Shown here: in pieces, positions 8,509-18,251 of the stretch
Position numbering within the stretch: the first letter of the stretch is position 1
Layout of the letters: the number at the start of each line of letters is the position of its first letter
Source: Ancylomarina sp. 16SWW S1-10-2
GTDB taxonomy: Bacteria; Bacteroidota; Bacteroidia; Bacteroidales; Marinifilaceae
Direction: 5' to 3'
NCBI RefSeq assembly: GCF_009669305.1
Contig: NZ_SADB01000002.1
Coordinates: 219,358-283,357 of the forward strand
Length of the DNA: 64,000 nucleotides
Made by a program: the position numbers and the translations under genes
The notes under the pieces: generated by a model
What the model was told of the DNA's origin: nothing
What the model saw: only the letters and a program-made list of their open reading frames with translations
Database searches by the model: none

Positions 8509-11500
8509 TTAAACTTCAGTATAATCTAAAGCAGCTTGACGCTTGTAAGTTTTATATCTCCATTTTGCATTCTCTTCAGCAGCTACAAATAATTCAGCAG
8601 CTTCCTCAGGGAATGATTTTTGTAATGAAGTGTAACGAACTTCACCCATTAAGAAATCTTGGAAATTTTCCCACTTAGGATCTTTTGAATCAAGTGTAAA
8701 TGGATTTTTTCCTTCGTTTTCTAGTTGAGGATTGTTACGATACAAGTGCCAGTATCCAGCTTCAACAGCTTTTTTCTCTTCAGTTTGAGATTTTCCCATA
8801 GATGCTTTCAGTCCGTGAGAAATACATGGAGCATAAGCGATAATCAAAGATGGTCCTGGATAAGCTTCAGCTTCTTTAACAGCTTTTAAGTATTGAGCTT
8901 GACTTGCGCCCATAGCTACTTGAGCTACATATACATATCCGTAAGACATTGCAATCATTCCAAGGTCTTTCTTTCTGATACGTTTACCAGTAGCAGCAAA
9001 TTTAGCTACAGCTCCAATTGGAGTTGCTTTAGAAGCTTGTCCACCAGTGTTAGAGTAAATCTCAGTATCCATTACTAAAATATTTACATCTTCACCAGAA
9101 GCCAATACGTGATCTACGCCACCGAATCCTATATCGTAAGCCCAACCGTCACCACCAAAGATCCATTGAGATTTTTTGATTAGATATTGTTTGATATCTA
9201 AAATCTCTTTGGCTACTTCGTGAGTTTCGTTAGCAAGAGCTTTTTCAACTTTAGCAGAAGCAATAACTGAAGCTTCACCATTGTTTTTATTCTCTAACCA
9301 CTCAGTAAATGCAGCTTTTGTTTCAGCATTTACAGCATCGATAGCAGCAGTCATACGAAGTTCGATACGGTTACGCATTTTACGTACACCTTCGTTCATT
9401 CCAAAACCAAACTCAGCATTGTCTTCGAATAATGAGTTAGCCCAAGCTGGACCTTTACCGCTCTTATCGTTTTTACAATATGGAGTTGATGGAGCTGATC
9501 CACCATAGATAGAAGAACAACCAGTTGCATTAGCAACCATCATTCTCTCACCAAATAATTGAGTGATTAATTTGATATATGGCGTTTCACCACAACCTGC
9601 ACAAGCTCCAGAGAACTCGAATAATGGTTGAGCAAATTGTGAATTTTTCACATTGTTTTTAGGTAACAATTCTTTGTAACCTACTTTTTCGTCCATATAA
9701 TGCCATCTTTCTCTCTCAGCACTTTGAGTTTCAAGGTGTTTCATTACTAAAGCTTTAGCTTTAGGAGCAGGACAAACATCAGCACAGTTACCACAACCTG
9801 TACAATCTTCAACAGCAACTTGAATACGGAAGTTAAGACCTTTAAGATCTTTACCTGTAGCAGGCTTAACAGCAGTTCCTTCAGGAGCAGCAGCTAATTC
9901 TTCGTCAGTTAATAAGAAAGGACGAATTGCAGCGTGAGGACAAACGTAAGCACATTGGTTACACTGAATACAAGTTTCGTCATTCCATTCAGGAACACTT
10001 ACAGCAACACCACGTTTTTCGAATTTAGTCGTTCCATTTTGGAAAGTACCATCTTCACGACCATTAAATGTAGAAACAGGAAGATCATCCCCTTTTTGAG
10101 CATTTATTGGATCACATATGTCAGTAATAAATTCTGGACGGTCATTAGAAACAGCAGTTTGTTCTTGAACATCAGAAAGATTTTTCCAGTCAGCAGAAAC
10201 TTTAACTTCAACAACATTTTTTCCACCAGCATCAACAGCAGCGAAGTTCATGTTTACAACTTTCTCACCTTTTTTACCATACGATTTAACAATCGCTTTC
10301 TTCATTTCTTCAGCAGCTTGTTCGAATGGAATTACACCAGTGATTTTAAAGAAAGCAGCTTGCATAATTGCATTAGTACGACTACCAAGACCAAGTTCTT
10401 CACCTAATTTAGTACCGTTAATAATGTAGAATTTAATCTCATTATCAGCCATATATTTTTTCATATGATCAGGAAGATTCTTGACAGTATCTTCAGCATC
10501 ATAGATAGAGTTCAATAAGAAAGAACCACCTTTTTTCAATCCTTTTAATACGTCATATAAATAAACGTAAGCAGGAACGTGACATGCAACGAAGTCAGGA
10601 GTAGTTACTAAATATGTTGAACGAATTGGTTCGTCACCAAAACGTAGGTGAGAAGCAGTAAATCCACCTGATTTTTTAGAATCGTAAGCAAAATAAGCTT
10701 GACAATATTTATCAGTTGAACCACCAATAATTTTAATTGAGTTTTTGTTAGCACCTACAGTACCATCAGAACCCAAACCATAAAATTTAGCTTCGTAAAG
10801 AGACTTAGAATTCATTTTTACTTCTGGTAATAGAGGAAGTGAAGTAAAAGTCACATCATCAACAATACCCATTGTGAATTGATTCTTAGGCTCATTCATT
10901 GCTAAGTTATTGTAAACAGCAACAATTTGAGATGGAGTTACATCTTTAGAACCTAAACCGTAACGACCACCAACAATAATAGGCGCGTTTTCTTCACCGT
11001 AGAAAATGTCTCTTACGTCAAGATACAATGGATCTCCGTTAGCACCTGGTTCTTTTGTACGATCAAGAACACAAATACGCTTAACAGTTGTAGGAATTAC
11101 AGCTTTGAAGTGTTTAGCAGAGAATGGACGATACAAGTGAACAGAAACAAGTCCTACTTTTTCGCCATTTGCTATTTTGTAATCAATTGTTTCTTTAATA
11201 GTTTCGTTAATAGAACCCATTGCGATGATGATGTTTTCAGCATCTTCAGAACCATAATACATGAAAGGTTTGTAGTCTCTTCCTGTAATTTTGGTCATTT
11301 CTTTCATGTAATCAGCAACGATATCTGGAACCGCATTGTAAAATGGGTTTGCAGCTTCGCGAGATTGGAAATAAATATCAGGGTTTTGAGCAGTACCTCT
11401 AGTTACAGGAGTTTCTGGATTCAAAGCACGATTACGGAATGCTTGAAGAGCTTCTTGGTCAACAAGACCTCTTAGGTCTTCCATATCCATAGCTTCAATC

Positions 11501-12051
11501 TTTTGAATTTCGTGAGAAGTACGGAAACCATCGAAGAAGTTCATGAAAGGAACTCTTGATTTAATTGCTGTTAAGTGAGATACAGCAGAAAGATCCATAA
11601 CCTCTTGAACTGAATCAGATGCTAACATAGCAAATCCAGTCATACGAGTTGAATAAATATCAGAGTGATCTCCAAAGATATTTAATGCTTGAGCAGCAAG
11701 AGCACGAGCAGTTACATGGAAAACACAAGGTAATAATTCACCTGCAATTTTATACATGTTAGGAATCATCAATAATAATCCCTGAGATGCAGTGTAAGTT
11801 GTACCTAAAGTACCAGCTTGCATTGCTCCGTGAAGAGCACCAGCAGCACCAGCTTCTGATTGAAGCTCTACTAACTGTACTGTTTCGCCAAATAGATTTT
11901 TACGTCCTTGAGCAGCCCATTCGTCAACATTTTCAGCCATAGGTGAAGATGGTGTGATAGGGTAGATGCACGATACTTCGCTAAACATATATGCAATATG
12001 TGCAGCAGCAGCATTACCATCGCAGGTAATGAATTTTTTCTCTTTTGCCAT
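8509..12051 (-). CDS. nifJ: Pyruvate:ferredoxin (flavodoxin) oxidoreductase
   Basis: 1180 residues, the full-length fused homodimeric type. It oxidatively decarboxylates pyruvate to acetyl-CoA and reduces ferredoxin, a core anaerobic or microaerobic reaction. In order: the N-terminal pyrimidine-binding domain (TCDGNAAAAHIAYMFSE; YPITPSSPMAE), the gamma domain with GSDGTVGANKNSIK, a two-cluster ferredoxin domain (CIQCNQCAYVCP and CTGCGNCADVCP, about residues 690-760), and the C-terminal TPP domain (GCSSIYGGSAPSTPY and MDTEIYSNTGGQASKATPIGA). The ATG at 12051 is preceded by GGAGAAGAAAA, one of the few good Shine-Dalgarno-like sites in the window. All expected cysteines are present. Confidence 0.97.
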   Translation of the reverse strand: MAKEKKFITCDGNAAAAHIAYMFSEVSCIYPITPSSPMAENVDEWAAQGRKNLFGETVQLVELQSEAGAAGALHGAMQAGTLGTTYTASQGLLLMIPNMYKIAGELLPCVFHVTARALAAQALNIFGDHSDIYSTRMTGFAMLASDSVQEVMDLSAVSHLTAIKSRVPFMNFFDGFRTSHEIQKIEAMDMEDLRGLVDQEALQAFRNRALNPETPVTRGTAQNPDIYFQSREAANPFYNAVPDIVADYMKEMTKITGRDYKPFMYYGSEDAENIIIAMGSINETIKETIDYKIANGEKVGLVSVHLYRPFSAKHFKAVIPTTVKRICVLDRTKEPGANGDPLYLDVRDIFYGEENAPIIVGGRYGLGSKDVTPSQIVAVYNNLAMNEPKNQFTMGIVDDVTFTSLPLLPEVKMNSKSLYEAKFYGLGSDGTVGANKNSIKIIGGSTDKYCQAYFAYDSKKSGGFTASHLRFGDEPIRSTYLVTTPDFVACHVPAYVYLYDVLKGLKKGGSFLLNSIYDAEDTVKNLPDHMKKYMADNEIKFYIINGTKLGEELGLGSRTNAIMQAAFFKITGVIPFEQAAEEMKKAIVKSYGKKGEKVVNMNFAAVDAGGKNVVEVKVSADWKNLSDVQEQTAVSNDRPEFITDICDPINAQKGDDLPVSTFNGREDGTFQNGTTKFEKRGVAVSVPEWNDETCIQCNQCAYVCPHAAIRPFLLTDEELAAAPEGTAVKPATGKDLKGLNFRIQVAVEDCTGCGNCADVCPAPKAKALVMKHLETQSAERERWHYMDEKVGYKELLPKNNVKNSQFAQPLFEFSGACAGCGETPYIKLITQLFGERMMVANATGCSSIYGGSAPSTPYCKNDKSGKGPAWANSLFEDNAEFGFGMNEGVRKMRNRIELRMTAAIDAVNAETKAAFTEWLENKNNGEASVIASAKVEKALANETHEVAKEILDIKQYLIKKSQWIFGGDGWAYDIGFGGVDHVLASGEDVNILVMDTEIYSNTGGQASKATPIGAVAKFAATGKRIRKKDLGMIAMSYGYVYVAQVAMGASQAQYLKAVKEAEAYPGPSLIIAYAPCISHGLKASMGKSQTEEKKAVEAGYWHLYRNNPQLENEGKNPFTLDSKDPKWENFQDFLMGEVRYTSLQKSFPEEAAELFVAAEENAKWRYKTYKRQAALDYTEV

Positions 12052-12143
12052 TTTTCTTCTCCGATTAAAATTTATTTATGCTAGATTTTATATATTCTTT
12101 TTAATAAATCTCAATTTATTGGGACACTTTGTCGTGTCGGTTT

Positions 12144-13334
12144 TTAATATAAGAATCCAAATAACCACAGTGGAATTGTGTTGCCTTTTCCACGTTCAAT
12201 CATGTCTGCAGCAACAAAATAATCTTCTGTTCTATATTTTGGTTCTATCTCGATAGAGCTTCCTTGAATTTCAAAATTGAATTTGTCATCAACCTTAAAA
12301 TGGCCTCTATCTGTACTAGTTAATGAACTTCCTACGCTAACTTGATTATAAAAAAAAGTTTCGTATAAGCTTTCTTTAGAAACGTTATCAGGAGAAATTG
12401 CATAAAGTAAATTGGGGTTATGCAGATAAATCTTGTTTGGTTTCTTAATTTTTTTTGTTTTGTCCTTATCGCTATTTAATAGGTGTATTAATTGAGCGTT
12501 TTTTAAATATTTCAGATAATTCATAATAGTTGCTCTTGATGTTTCAACATCGTTAGCAAGTTTGCTCACATTGGGTTGAAGTGGTACTGTGCAAGCGATT
12601 ATATAGAGTAATTTTTTTAGTTTGGTTAGATATTTCAACTCAATTTGATTCAAATATGTAATATCAAACTCAAGCATTAAATTTATAATTTTAAGAATAT
12701 TATCTATGAAACTTCTTTCTTCTAAGTAGCATGGATAGTATCCAAATTGAAGGTAATCATTGAAAAATGCAAGAGGACGAACTTTTGAAAGTATTTTTTC
12801 AACTATTTCCTCATGATTATCAATAACTTCTTGTAATGTATAACTCTTAAAATGACAACCCGTTTCATGGTTTAAAAATTCACGAAAAGAAAGACCGTTT
12901 AAATAATAAGTTGAAACACATTCTTTAATATGTTCGTTTGTTTTTACTCTAAGTATAGATGAAGCTGTAAAAACAATTTGAAGATCAGGATAGCTATCGT
13001 GACATGTACGAAGATCTTCGGCCCAATTAGGGTATTTATGTATTTGATCTAAAAGTAAGGTTTTGCCACCTTTTTTGTAGAATTCATCTACAAATGGTAC
13101 TAAGCCTTGTGCTGTGAAAAATAAGTTATTTAAGTTAATATACAAACAAGTCTTGTCGTCCTCGCGATCGTTTTCGGTAACGTAGTCCAATAAGAACGTT
13201 GTTTTACCTACGCCTCTCGAACCTTTAATTGCAATTAAGCGTTGGCTCCAGTCAATCTTGTTGCTGAGTTCGCGTTTAATTGTACTTTTTTTATTTTTGA
13301 GTAAACTACAATGAGTTTGTAATAACGTGTTCAT
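12144..13334 (-). CDS. AAA ATPase with DUF4143-type C-terminus
   Basis: 396 residues. The Walker A motif is GSRGVGKTTFLLDY (about residues 38-51), followed by a LLLDQIHKYPNWAEDLR Walker B-like/sensor stretch and TASSILR. The C-terminal half contains the winged-helix part VSKLANDVETSRATIMNYLKYL and a nuclease-like end (DDKFNFEIQGSSIEIEPKYR). This is the common AAA_14 + DUF4143 architecture of Bacteroidota and Archaea. The genes are numerous, often single, and of unknown role. It starts upstream of nifJ on the same strand with 92 bp between them. Confidence 0.85.
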   Translation of the reverse strand: MNTLLQTHCSLLKNKKSTIKRELSNKIDWSQRLIAIKGSRGVGKTTFLLDYVTENDREDDKTCLYINLNNLFFTAQGLVPFVDEFYKKGGKTLLLDQIHKYPNWAEDLRTCHDSYPDLQIVFTASSILRVKTNEHIKECVSTYYLNGLSFREFLNHETGCHFKSYTLQEVIDNHEEIVEKILSKVRPLAFFNDYLQFGYYPCYLEERSFIDNILKIINLMLEFDITYLNQIELKYLTKLKKLLYIIACTVPLQPNVSKLANDVETSRATIMNYLKYLKNAQLIHLLNSDKDKTKKIKKPNKIYLHNPNLLYAISPDNVSKESLYETFFYNQVSVGSSLTSTDRGHFKVDDKFNFEIQGSSIEIEPKYRTEDYFVAADMIERGKGNTIPLWLFGFLY

Positions 13335-13438
13335 CTTTCTTAAATTTGCTGCACAAACTTAAAAAAATAAAGTTTTAAATTGCTATGTTGAGATTGCAAT
13401 TTTGACTTTGTATTGGAATTTATATTTGATAAAAATAA

Positions 13439-13476
13439 AAAAGGAACAATGCTAGTTAGCATTGTTCCTTTTTTTA
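13439..13476 (-). terminator. Strong terminator, probably of rho
   Basis: AAGGAACAATGCT, loop AGTT, AGCATTGTTCCTT followed by seven T on the + strand and A/T runs on the other side. It lies about 100 bp past the rho stop and upstream of the ATPase gene. Confidence 0.8.
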
Positions 13477-13574
13477 TGTATAAGCTAATGCCTCATTATT
13501 AAGCATTGACAGCTGTAAAAGCTTATTTTAATTTTCAGAAACCTCTTTAAAAGTTAAAGAAAATAGATTTTTAT

Positions 13575-15368
13575 TTAGCCATCGTTCATCGAAACTAAGA
13601 ATTCTTCATTAGAACGAGTTTTACGTATTCTGTCACTAATAAACTGCATAGCCTCCACAGAGTTCATGTCTGTTAAGAAGTTTCTTAGTACCCAAATACG
13701 GTTCAGTTGAGCTTCGTCAAGCAATAAATCTTCACGACGTGTACTCGAAGCTGTAAGATCGACTGCAGGGTAGATACGTTTATTAGATAATTTACGATCC
13801 AATTGAAGTTCCATATTACCAGTTCCTTTGAATTCTTCAAAGATAACTTCATCCATTTTGGATCCCGTATCAATTAATGCTGTTGCTAAAATTGTAAGCG
13901 ATCCGCCATTCTCGATATTACGAGCAGCACCAAAGAAACGTTTAGGTTTGTGAAGAGCATTGGCATCAACACCACCAGAAAGAACTTTTCCTGAAGCAGG
14001 TGAAACTGTATTGTAAGCACGAGCAAGACGTGTAATAGAATCCAATAGGATTACAACATCGTGTCCACACTCAACCATACGTTTCGCTTTTTCTAAAACG
14101 ATGTTAGCTACACGAACGTGACGTTCTGCAGGCTCATCAAATGTAGAAGAAACAACTTCTGCATTTACTGATCGTGCCATATCTGTAACTTCTTCAGGAC
14201 GTTCATCGATTAATAAGATAATCATGTAAGCTTCAGGATTATTTGCAGCAATAGCATTTGCTATTTCTTTTAATAATACTGTTTTACCTGTTTTTGGTTG
14301 TGCTACAATTAAGCCACGCTGACCTTTTCCGATAGGAGCAAACATATCAACAATACGTGTTGAGATACTGCTTTTTCCTTTTCCGGTTAGGTTAAATTTT
14401 TCATCTGGAAATAAAGGAGTCAAGTGATCGAATGGTACACGGTCACGAATGACTTCTGGTAAACGACCATTAATTTTTTCAACCTTTATAAGAGGAAAAT
14501 ATTTTTCGCCTTCTTTTGGAGGACGGATAGTTCCTTGAACTGTATCACCAGTCTTTAAACCAAATAATTTGATTTGAGATTGAGATACATAAATATCGTC
14601 AGGAGAATTTAAGTAGTTGAAATCTGAAGAACGAAGAAAACCATAACCATCTTGCATGATTTCAAGAACACCAGAGTTACTGATTATTCCATCAAATTCA
14701 AATGGTCTTTCTTTTTCACGACGTTCAAAGCGTTTTTTGCCTTGGGTCGGTCTGTCTTGGTGTTTATCGTTATTTTCTTCTCTAGGAGCTCTTTCTTGAG
14801 ATGCTTTTTCTTGAGATGAATTTTCGTCAATAGTAACTTCTTTAGCAGTAGCCTCTTTTGCTGTTTCATTTTTAACAGGAGCAACAACTTCTTTTTTTGT
14901 TCGCTCCGAAACAGGTTCCGATTTTATTTGCTCTTTTGCTACAGCTTCTTTTTTTGCAAGTGGTTTCTCTGCAGGACGATTGTCTTCACGCCTTCTGCGA
15001 GGATTTGGTTTGCGAATTTCTCTAGCTTCTTTTTTTTCGGTAGGCGCTGGTGCTTCTGAAACTTTGGCTGTTTCTTCTACTTTTTCAGGTTCTACTTTCT
15101 CTATTGGTTTTCTTTTTTTACGCAATATTGATTTTCTAGGCGCTTCTTTAGTTGCCTGGTCATCATCTTTTTTATTACTGCGTTTGTGTGTAGCTTTTTT
15201 ATCAGAACTTTTTATTTCTGAAGCTACAATAGCTTGTTGGTCAAGAATTTTGTAGATTAAGTCTTGCTTTTTAAAGGACTCGATTTTTTTAATATTAAGT
15301 TCTTTTGCAATCTCTTTCAATTCAGGCACAAGCTTCTTGTTTAATTCAAGAATGTCGTACATAAACAA
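13575..15368 (-). CDS. rho: Transcription termination factor Rho
   Basis: 597 residues. Rho is the hexameric RNA helicase that ends transcription of untranslated RNA. The N-terminal Rho-N helical domain (residues about 1-45) is followed by a long Lys/Glu/Arg/Pro-rich, disordered-looking insertion (about 50-225). Then come the cold-shock RNA-binding domain ([15 protein letters not shown] to [16 protein letters not shown]) and the RecA-type motor with [13 protein letters not shown] (P-loop Lys at residue 362), [13 protein letters not shown] and [11 protein letters not shown]. Bacteroidota Rho proteins are known for such insertions; in Bacteroides thetaiotaomicron a disordered Rho segment promotes phase separation. 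It is divergent from the sigma factor gene. Confidence 0.97.
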   Translation of the reverse strand: MFMYDILELNKKLVPELKEIAKELNIKKIESFKKQDLIYKILDQQAIVASEIKSSDKKATHKRSNKKDDDQATKEAPRKSILRKKRKPIEKVEPEKVEETAKVSEAPAPTEKKEAREIRKPNPRRRREDNRPAEKPLAKKEAVAKEQIKSEPVSERTKKEVVAPVKNETAKEATAKEVTIDENSSQEKASQERAPREENNDKHQDRPTQGKKRFERREKERPFEFDGIISNSGVLEIMQDGYGFLRSSDFNYLNSPDDIYVSQSQIKLFGLKTGDTVQGTIRPPKEGEKYFPLIKVEKINGRLPEVIRDRVPFDHLTPLFPDEKFNLTGKGKSSISTRIVDMFAPIGKGQRGLIVAQPKTGKTVLLKEIANAIAANNPEAYMIILLIDERPEEVTDMARSVNAEVVSSTFDEPAERHVRVANIVLEKAKRMVECGHDVVILLDSITRLARAYNTVSPASGKVLSGGVDANALHKPKRFFGAARNIENGGSLTILATALIDTGSKMDEVIFEEFKGTGNMELQLDRKLSNKRIYPAVDLTASSTRREDLLLDEAQLNRIWVLRNFLTDMNSVEAMQFISDRIRKTRSNEEFLVSMNDG

Positions 15369-15814
15369 TTGTTAAATATTTTGGATTTTATTATTTGATA
15401 GAAATATTATCTTTCAGGAATTTGAGTATTTGATCTCAGCAAATGGAGATACATTGGAATTCAATTGCAATATTACACAATAACTTATTAAAACACAAAA
15501 AAAAGTCGCTCATAATGTTATTATTGAGTAATCTACATTGATTATGCTTTAGTAATTTTGCCCAATTATACCATTGGGCTTTAAAGTGTTGTTGTATTTA
15601 CTTGTCGTTTAGATTTTTATTGTTGTTCGTTGTAAAAGTAGTTCATTACATAAGAAATTATGACGAAATTTATTTTTATTTAAGTCTAAATTGCGTAAAA
15701 AGTTGAAAATTATAGGTTTATGATTTTGATATTCGCAATAAAATTTATTTCTTTAAGTTGTTTAGTTAATATTATTAGCTAATTTTAAAGATGATCTAAA
15801 TTCCCTAACCTAAT
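15369..15814. other. 446-bp divergent intergenic region between rho and the sigma factor gene
   Basis: AT-rich, with one clear hairpin at 15560-15579 (GCCCAAT, loop, ATTGGGC). It must hold the promoters of both genes. No exact TAnnTTTG box was found on either strand. On the rho side the hairpin lies about 190 bp upstream of the ATG and could be part of a leader involved in autoregulation, but that is speculation. Confidence 0.4.
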
Positions 15815-16678
15815 ATGAGACAATTAAAAATTACAAAGCAAGTTACTAACCGAGAAACACCATCTTTGGATCGTTATTTGCAAGAAATTGGCAAGGTCGA
15901 TCTTGTTACTGCAGAAGAGGAGGTAATACTCGCTCGCCAAATAAAAAAAGGAAGTCAAACTGCATTGGATAGATTGATTAAGGCAAATTTGAGGTTTGTT
16001 GTTTCTGTATCGAAACAATACCAAAATCAGGGATTAAGCCTTTCAGATTTAATTAATGAAGGTAACTTAGGTTTAATTAAAGCAGCACAACGTTTTGATG
16101 AGACTCGAGGATTTAAATTTATTTCTTACGCCGTTTGGTGGATTCGTCAATCTTTATTGCAAGCATTGGCAGAACAATCGCGGATTGTAAGGCTGCCTTT
16201 AAATAAAATTGGATCGATAAATAAAATCAGTAAAACATTAGCTCAGTTGGAGCAGGAGTATCAACGCGAACCATCGCCTGATGAAATTGCTAATGTGCTT
16301 GATATAAGTCCGAAGGATGTAAAGGAAGCTATTAAAGTTTCTGGGCGTCAGGTTTCTATGGATGCGCCAATCAATTCGGAAGAGGACAATACCTTGTACG
16401 ATATTTTGTTGAGTTCAGATGAAATAAATCCTGATCAAAGATTATTACGTGATTCTTTAGTTGTTGAAATAGAGCGTTCTTTATCAACCTTATCGAATAG
16501 AGAAGCAACCATAATTCGGATGTACTTTGGTTTAAAAGGAAACCCTCCTTGTTCTTTAGAAGAAATAGGAACTGAATTCGATTTAACAAGAGAAAGAGTG
16601 CGTCAAATTAAGGAAAAAGCGATAAAAAAGATGAAATCTACATTTAGGTCTAAGATTCTAAAAACATATTTAGGTTGA
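15815..16678 (+). CDS. rpoD: Primary RNA polymerase sigma factor, RpoD/SigA type
   Basis: 287 residues, matching the short Bacteroidota housekeeping sigma factor that begins [14 protein letters not shown] and lacks region 1.1. Region 1.2 is [16 protein letters not shown], region 2 contains [16 protein letters not shown] and the -10-reading [16 protein letters not shown], region 3 follows with [12 protein letters not shown], and region 4.2 is [24 protein letters not shown]. It directs RNA polymerase to the TAnnTTTG/-33 TTTG promoters of this phylum. It stands alone, divergent from rho, with a terminator at 16709-16746. Confidence 0.96.
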   Translation: MRQLKITKQVTNRETPSLDRYLQEIGKVDLVTAEEEVILARQIKKGSQTALDRLIKANLRFVVSVSKQYQNQGLSLSDLINEGNLGLIKAAQRFDETRGFKFISYAVWWIRQSLLQALAEQSRIVRLPLNKIGSINKISKTLAQLEQEYQREPSPDEIANVLDISPKDVKEAIKVSGRQVSMDAPINSEEDNTLYDILLSSDEINPDQRLLRDSLVVEIERSLSTLSNREATIIRMYFGLKGNPPCSLEEIGTEFDLTRERVRQIKEKAIKKMKSTFRSKILKTYLG

Positions 16679-16708
16679 TTTGTTAAGAGCTTAAGTTCTA
16701 AAATACAT

Positions 16709-16746
16709 AAAGGTACACTGCAGTAAAATCTGAAGTGTACCTTTTT
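16709..16746 (+). terminator. Terminator of the sigma factor gene
   Basis: AAAGGTACACT and AGTGTACCTTTTTT arms around a loop of about 14 nt, 31 bp after the stop codon. Confidence 0.8.
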
Positions 16747-16805
16747 TCGTTTTAATATTCATCGGGTTTAAAATTCATTTTGAAAGATAAGTTGTGGAAA
16801 TCTTT

Positions 16806-16813
16806 TATCTTTG
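16806..16813 (+). promoter_or_regulatory. rpe promoter -7 box
   Basis: TATCTTTG, an exact consensus match, 31 bp upstream of the rpe ATG. TTTG at 16779-16782 could be the -33 element, though the 23-bp spacing is slightly long. Confidence 0.6.
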
Positions 16814-16844
16814 CCGAATACTTAAATAAAAGCCCCTTAAACAG

Positions 16845-17495
16845 ATGCAAACATTAATATCACCTTCATTACTTGCGGCAGATTTTATGAATTTAAAAGC
16901 CGATATTGATATGGTAAACAATAGTGATGCCGATTGGTTTCACCTAGACATTATGGATGGCGTATTCGTACCAAATATATCTTATGGACCTCCAGTTGTT
17001 GAACAAATAAATAAAATTGCTAAAAAGCCATTGGATGTTCATCTAATGATTATTGATCCAGATCGCTATATTGAAGTTTTTAAAAAAGTAGGTGCAGATA
17101 TCCTTACAGTTCACTATGAAGCTTGTACTCATCTTCATCGTACCATTCAAAATATTCATAGTCATGGTATGAAAGCTGGTGTATCGTTAAATCCTCACAC
17201 GCCTGTTTCAGTTTTAGAAGATATAATTTCTGATATCGATTTAGTTCTTTTAATGAGTGTTAATCCAGGTTTTGGAGGACAAAGTTTTATTGAAAACACA
17301 TATACTAAGGTTGAGAAACTTAAAGCATTAATTACTGATAAAAATGCCAATGTGATTATAGAAATTGATGGAGGAGTTAATCTTGAAACAGGGAAAAAAC
17401 TAATAGAAGCAGGAGCAGATGCTCTTGTTGCAGGTAGTTTTGTTTTTAATGCAGAGAATCCAACAAATACAATTGCTGATCTAAAAAAGTTGTAA
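16845..17495 (+). CDS. rpe: Ribulose-phosphate 3-epimerase
   Basis: 216 residues, the normal family length. It interconverts ribulose-5-phosphate and xylulose-5-phosphate in the pentose phosphate pathway. A TIM barrel with all signature pieces: ISPSLLAADFMNL at the N-terminus, WFHLDIMDGVFVPNISYG (metal-binding His and catalytic Asp), PLDVHLMI, LLMSVNPGFGGQSFI and the C-terminal EIDGGV plus GADALVAGSFVF phosphate-binding loop. It is a single gene with its own promoter and terminator, and the last host protein gene before ssrA. Confidence 0.96.
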   Translation: MQTLISPSLLAADFMNLKADIDMVNNSDADWFHLDIMDGVFVPNISYGPPVVEQINKIAKKPLDVHLMIIDPDRYIEVFKKVGADILTVHYEACTHLHRTIQNIHSHGMKAGVSLNPHTPVSVLEDIISDIDLVLLMSVNPGFGGQSFIENTYTKVEKLKALITDKNANVIIEIDGGVNLETGKKLIEAGADALVAGSFVFNAENPTNTIADLKKL

Positions 17496-17519
17496 GAACA
17501 ACATTTATCAATGATATTG

Positions 17520-17552
17520 AAATGCCCAGTCTGTAAAGATTGGGCATTTTTT
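17520..17552 (+). terminator. Terminator of rpe
   Basis: AAATGCCCAGTCT, loop GTAA, AGATTGGGCATTT followed by T residues, 25 bp past the rpe stop. Confidence 0.85.
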
Positions 17553-17669
17553 CTTAATCTGAGCTTAATAAAATTAATTATTGGTAATTAATTACGTTCA
17601 TTATCACCAGTTTAGCGATGATTGATAAGTTTTCGATGAGAGAATAAGCTTATTCCAGTTGAATTTTTT

Positions 17670-17677
17670 TAACTTTG
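17670..17677 (+). promoter_or_regulatory. ssrA promoter -7 box
   Basis: TAACTTTG, a consensus TAnnTTTG box ending 10 bp before the predicted 5' end of tmRNA, the correct distance for a -7 element. Confidence 0.65.
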
Positions 17678-17687
17678 TACCAATTCT

Positions 17688-18087
17688 GGGGCTGACGTGG
17701 CTTTTGACAGCATGAAGAATTTGTATGTAAGCATGTCGAGCATTGTGTATCTGGCTCGTAAATATCAGGTCTCAAACTTTGTAATTGGCGAAAATAACTA
17801 CGCTCTTGCTGCTTAATCGAATTATAGTAGATTAATGCTTCATCACTACTCTAGGAGTAGAGACGAGACATCCAGCTTATGGTTCCACCTTGTTCCGGTA
17901 AGTAATTGGATGCTATCAATTCAGGGTTAGTTGGCTTCACGCTTTGGGGAGTTGGCGAAATAAAAAAGATAAGGTTTAGCATCGGGTGTCCTTTCTCTAG
18001 CTAGATTCGAAAATTAATGAAGGAATAAACATGTAGAAAGCTTATTAATCGCATGTTTGGACCAGGGTTCGATCCCCTGCAGCTCCA
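17688..18087 (+). ncRNA. ssrA: Transfer-messenger RNA (tmRNA)
   Basis: About 400 nt. The 5' end GGGGCTG pairs with CAGCTCC at 18080-18086 to form the tRNA-like acceptor stem. GGTTCGATCCCC next to it is the T arm. The tag-coding frame at 17787-17816 reads GENNYALAA-stop, the typical Bacteroidota degradation tag ending in the ALAA recognised by ClpXP. tmRNA rescues stalled ribosomes and tags the incomplete protein. The encoded 3' end is A then CGA, so CCA must be added or repaired post-transcriptionally. The last 20 bases (18,069-18,088) are the left attachment site of a 43-kb island; the gene is restored, so it should remain functional. Confidence 0.95.
17787..17816 (+). other. tmRNA resume codon and tag-peptide frame
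   Basis: GGC resume codon followed by GAA AAT AAC TAC GCT CTT GCT GCT TAA: peptide GENNYALAA preceded by the Ala charged on tmRNA. Nothing unusual against other Bacteroidota tags. Confidence 0.92.
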
Positions 18088-18088
18088 C
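18069..18088 (+). repeat. attL core (ssrA 3' end)
   Basis: The 20-mer TCGATCCCCTGCAGCTCCAC covers the T-arm/acceptor end of tmRNA and recurs exactly, in the same orientation, at 61,406-61,425. tRNA and tmRNA 3' ends are classic tyrosine-integrase targets. Confidence 0.85.
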
Positions 18089-18110
18089 GAAATGATTATC
18101 AAATTTTATT

Positions 18111-18150
18111 AAATCCGCTCAAACCTATTGGTTTAAGCGGATTTTTTTTA
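18111..18150 (+). terminator. Terminator after ssrA, left (element) copy
   Basis: AAATCCGCTCAAACC, loop, GGTTTAAGCGGATTT followed by eight T. It ends ssrA at the left junction. A diverged copy follows the right att site (61,458-61,499). Confidence 0.85.
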
Positions 18151-18187
18151 CCTTCGTATTCAGATTCTGTCAGATTTAATCAAATAA

Positions 18188-18235
18188 GTGGATACCTAAC
18201 AGATACCATTTTTGATTTTCTAAAAATAGGTATCC
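18188..18235 (+). promoter_or_regulatory. Integrase arm-type sites, left end
   Basis: GTGGATACCT (18,188-18,197), AGATACCA (18,201-18,208) and the inverted GGTATCC (18,229-18,235) cluster between attL and the integrase gene. The same GTGGATACCT and a second GGATACCA occur just inside attR. Pattern and position fit binding sites for the integrase N-terminal domain, and they overlap the likely int promoter. Confidence 0.65.
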
Positions 18236-18251
18236 GAAATATAATCAATCT

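Noticed and set aside
9934-11475. Plus-strand frames of 120-157 codons inside nifJ
   Set aside because: Phe/Ser/Thr-rich antisense shadows of the oxidoreductase gene.
14684-15255. Frames on both strands within the Rho insertion
   Set aside because: Produced by the low-complexity Lys/Glu codons of the Rho insertion; no independent signal.
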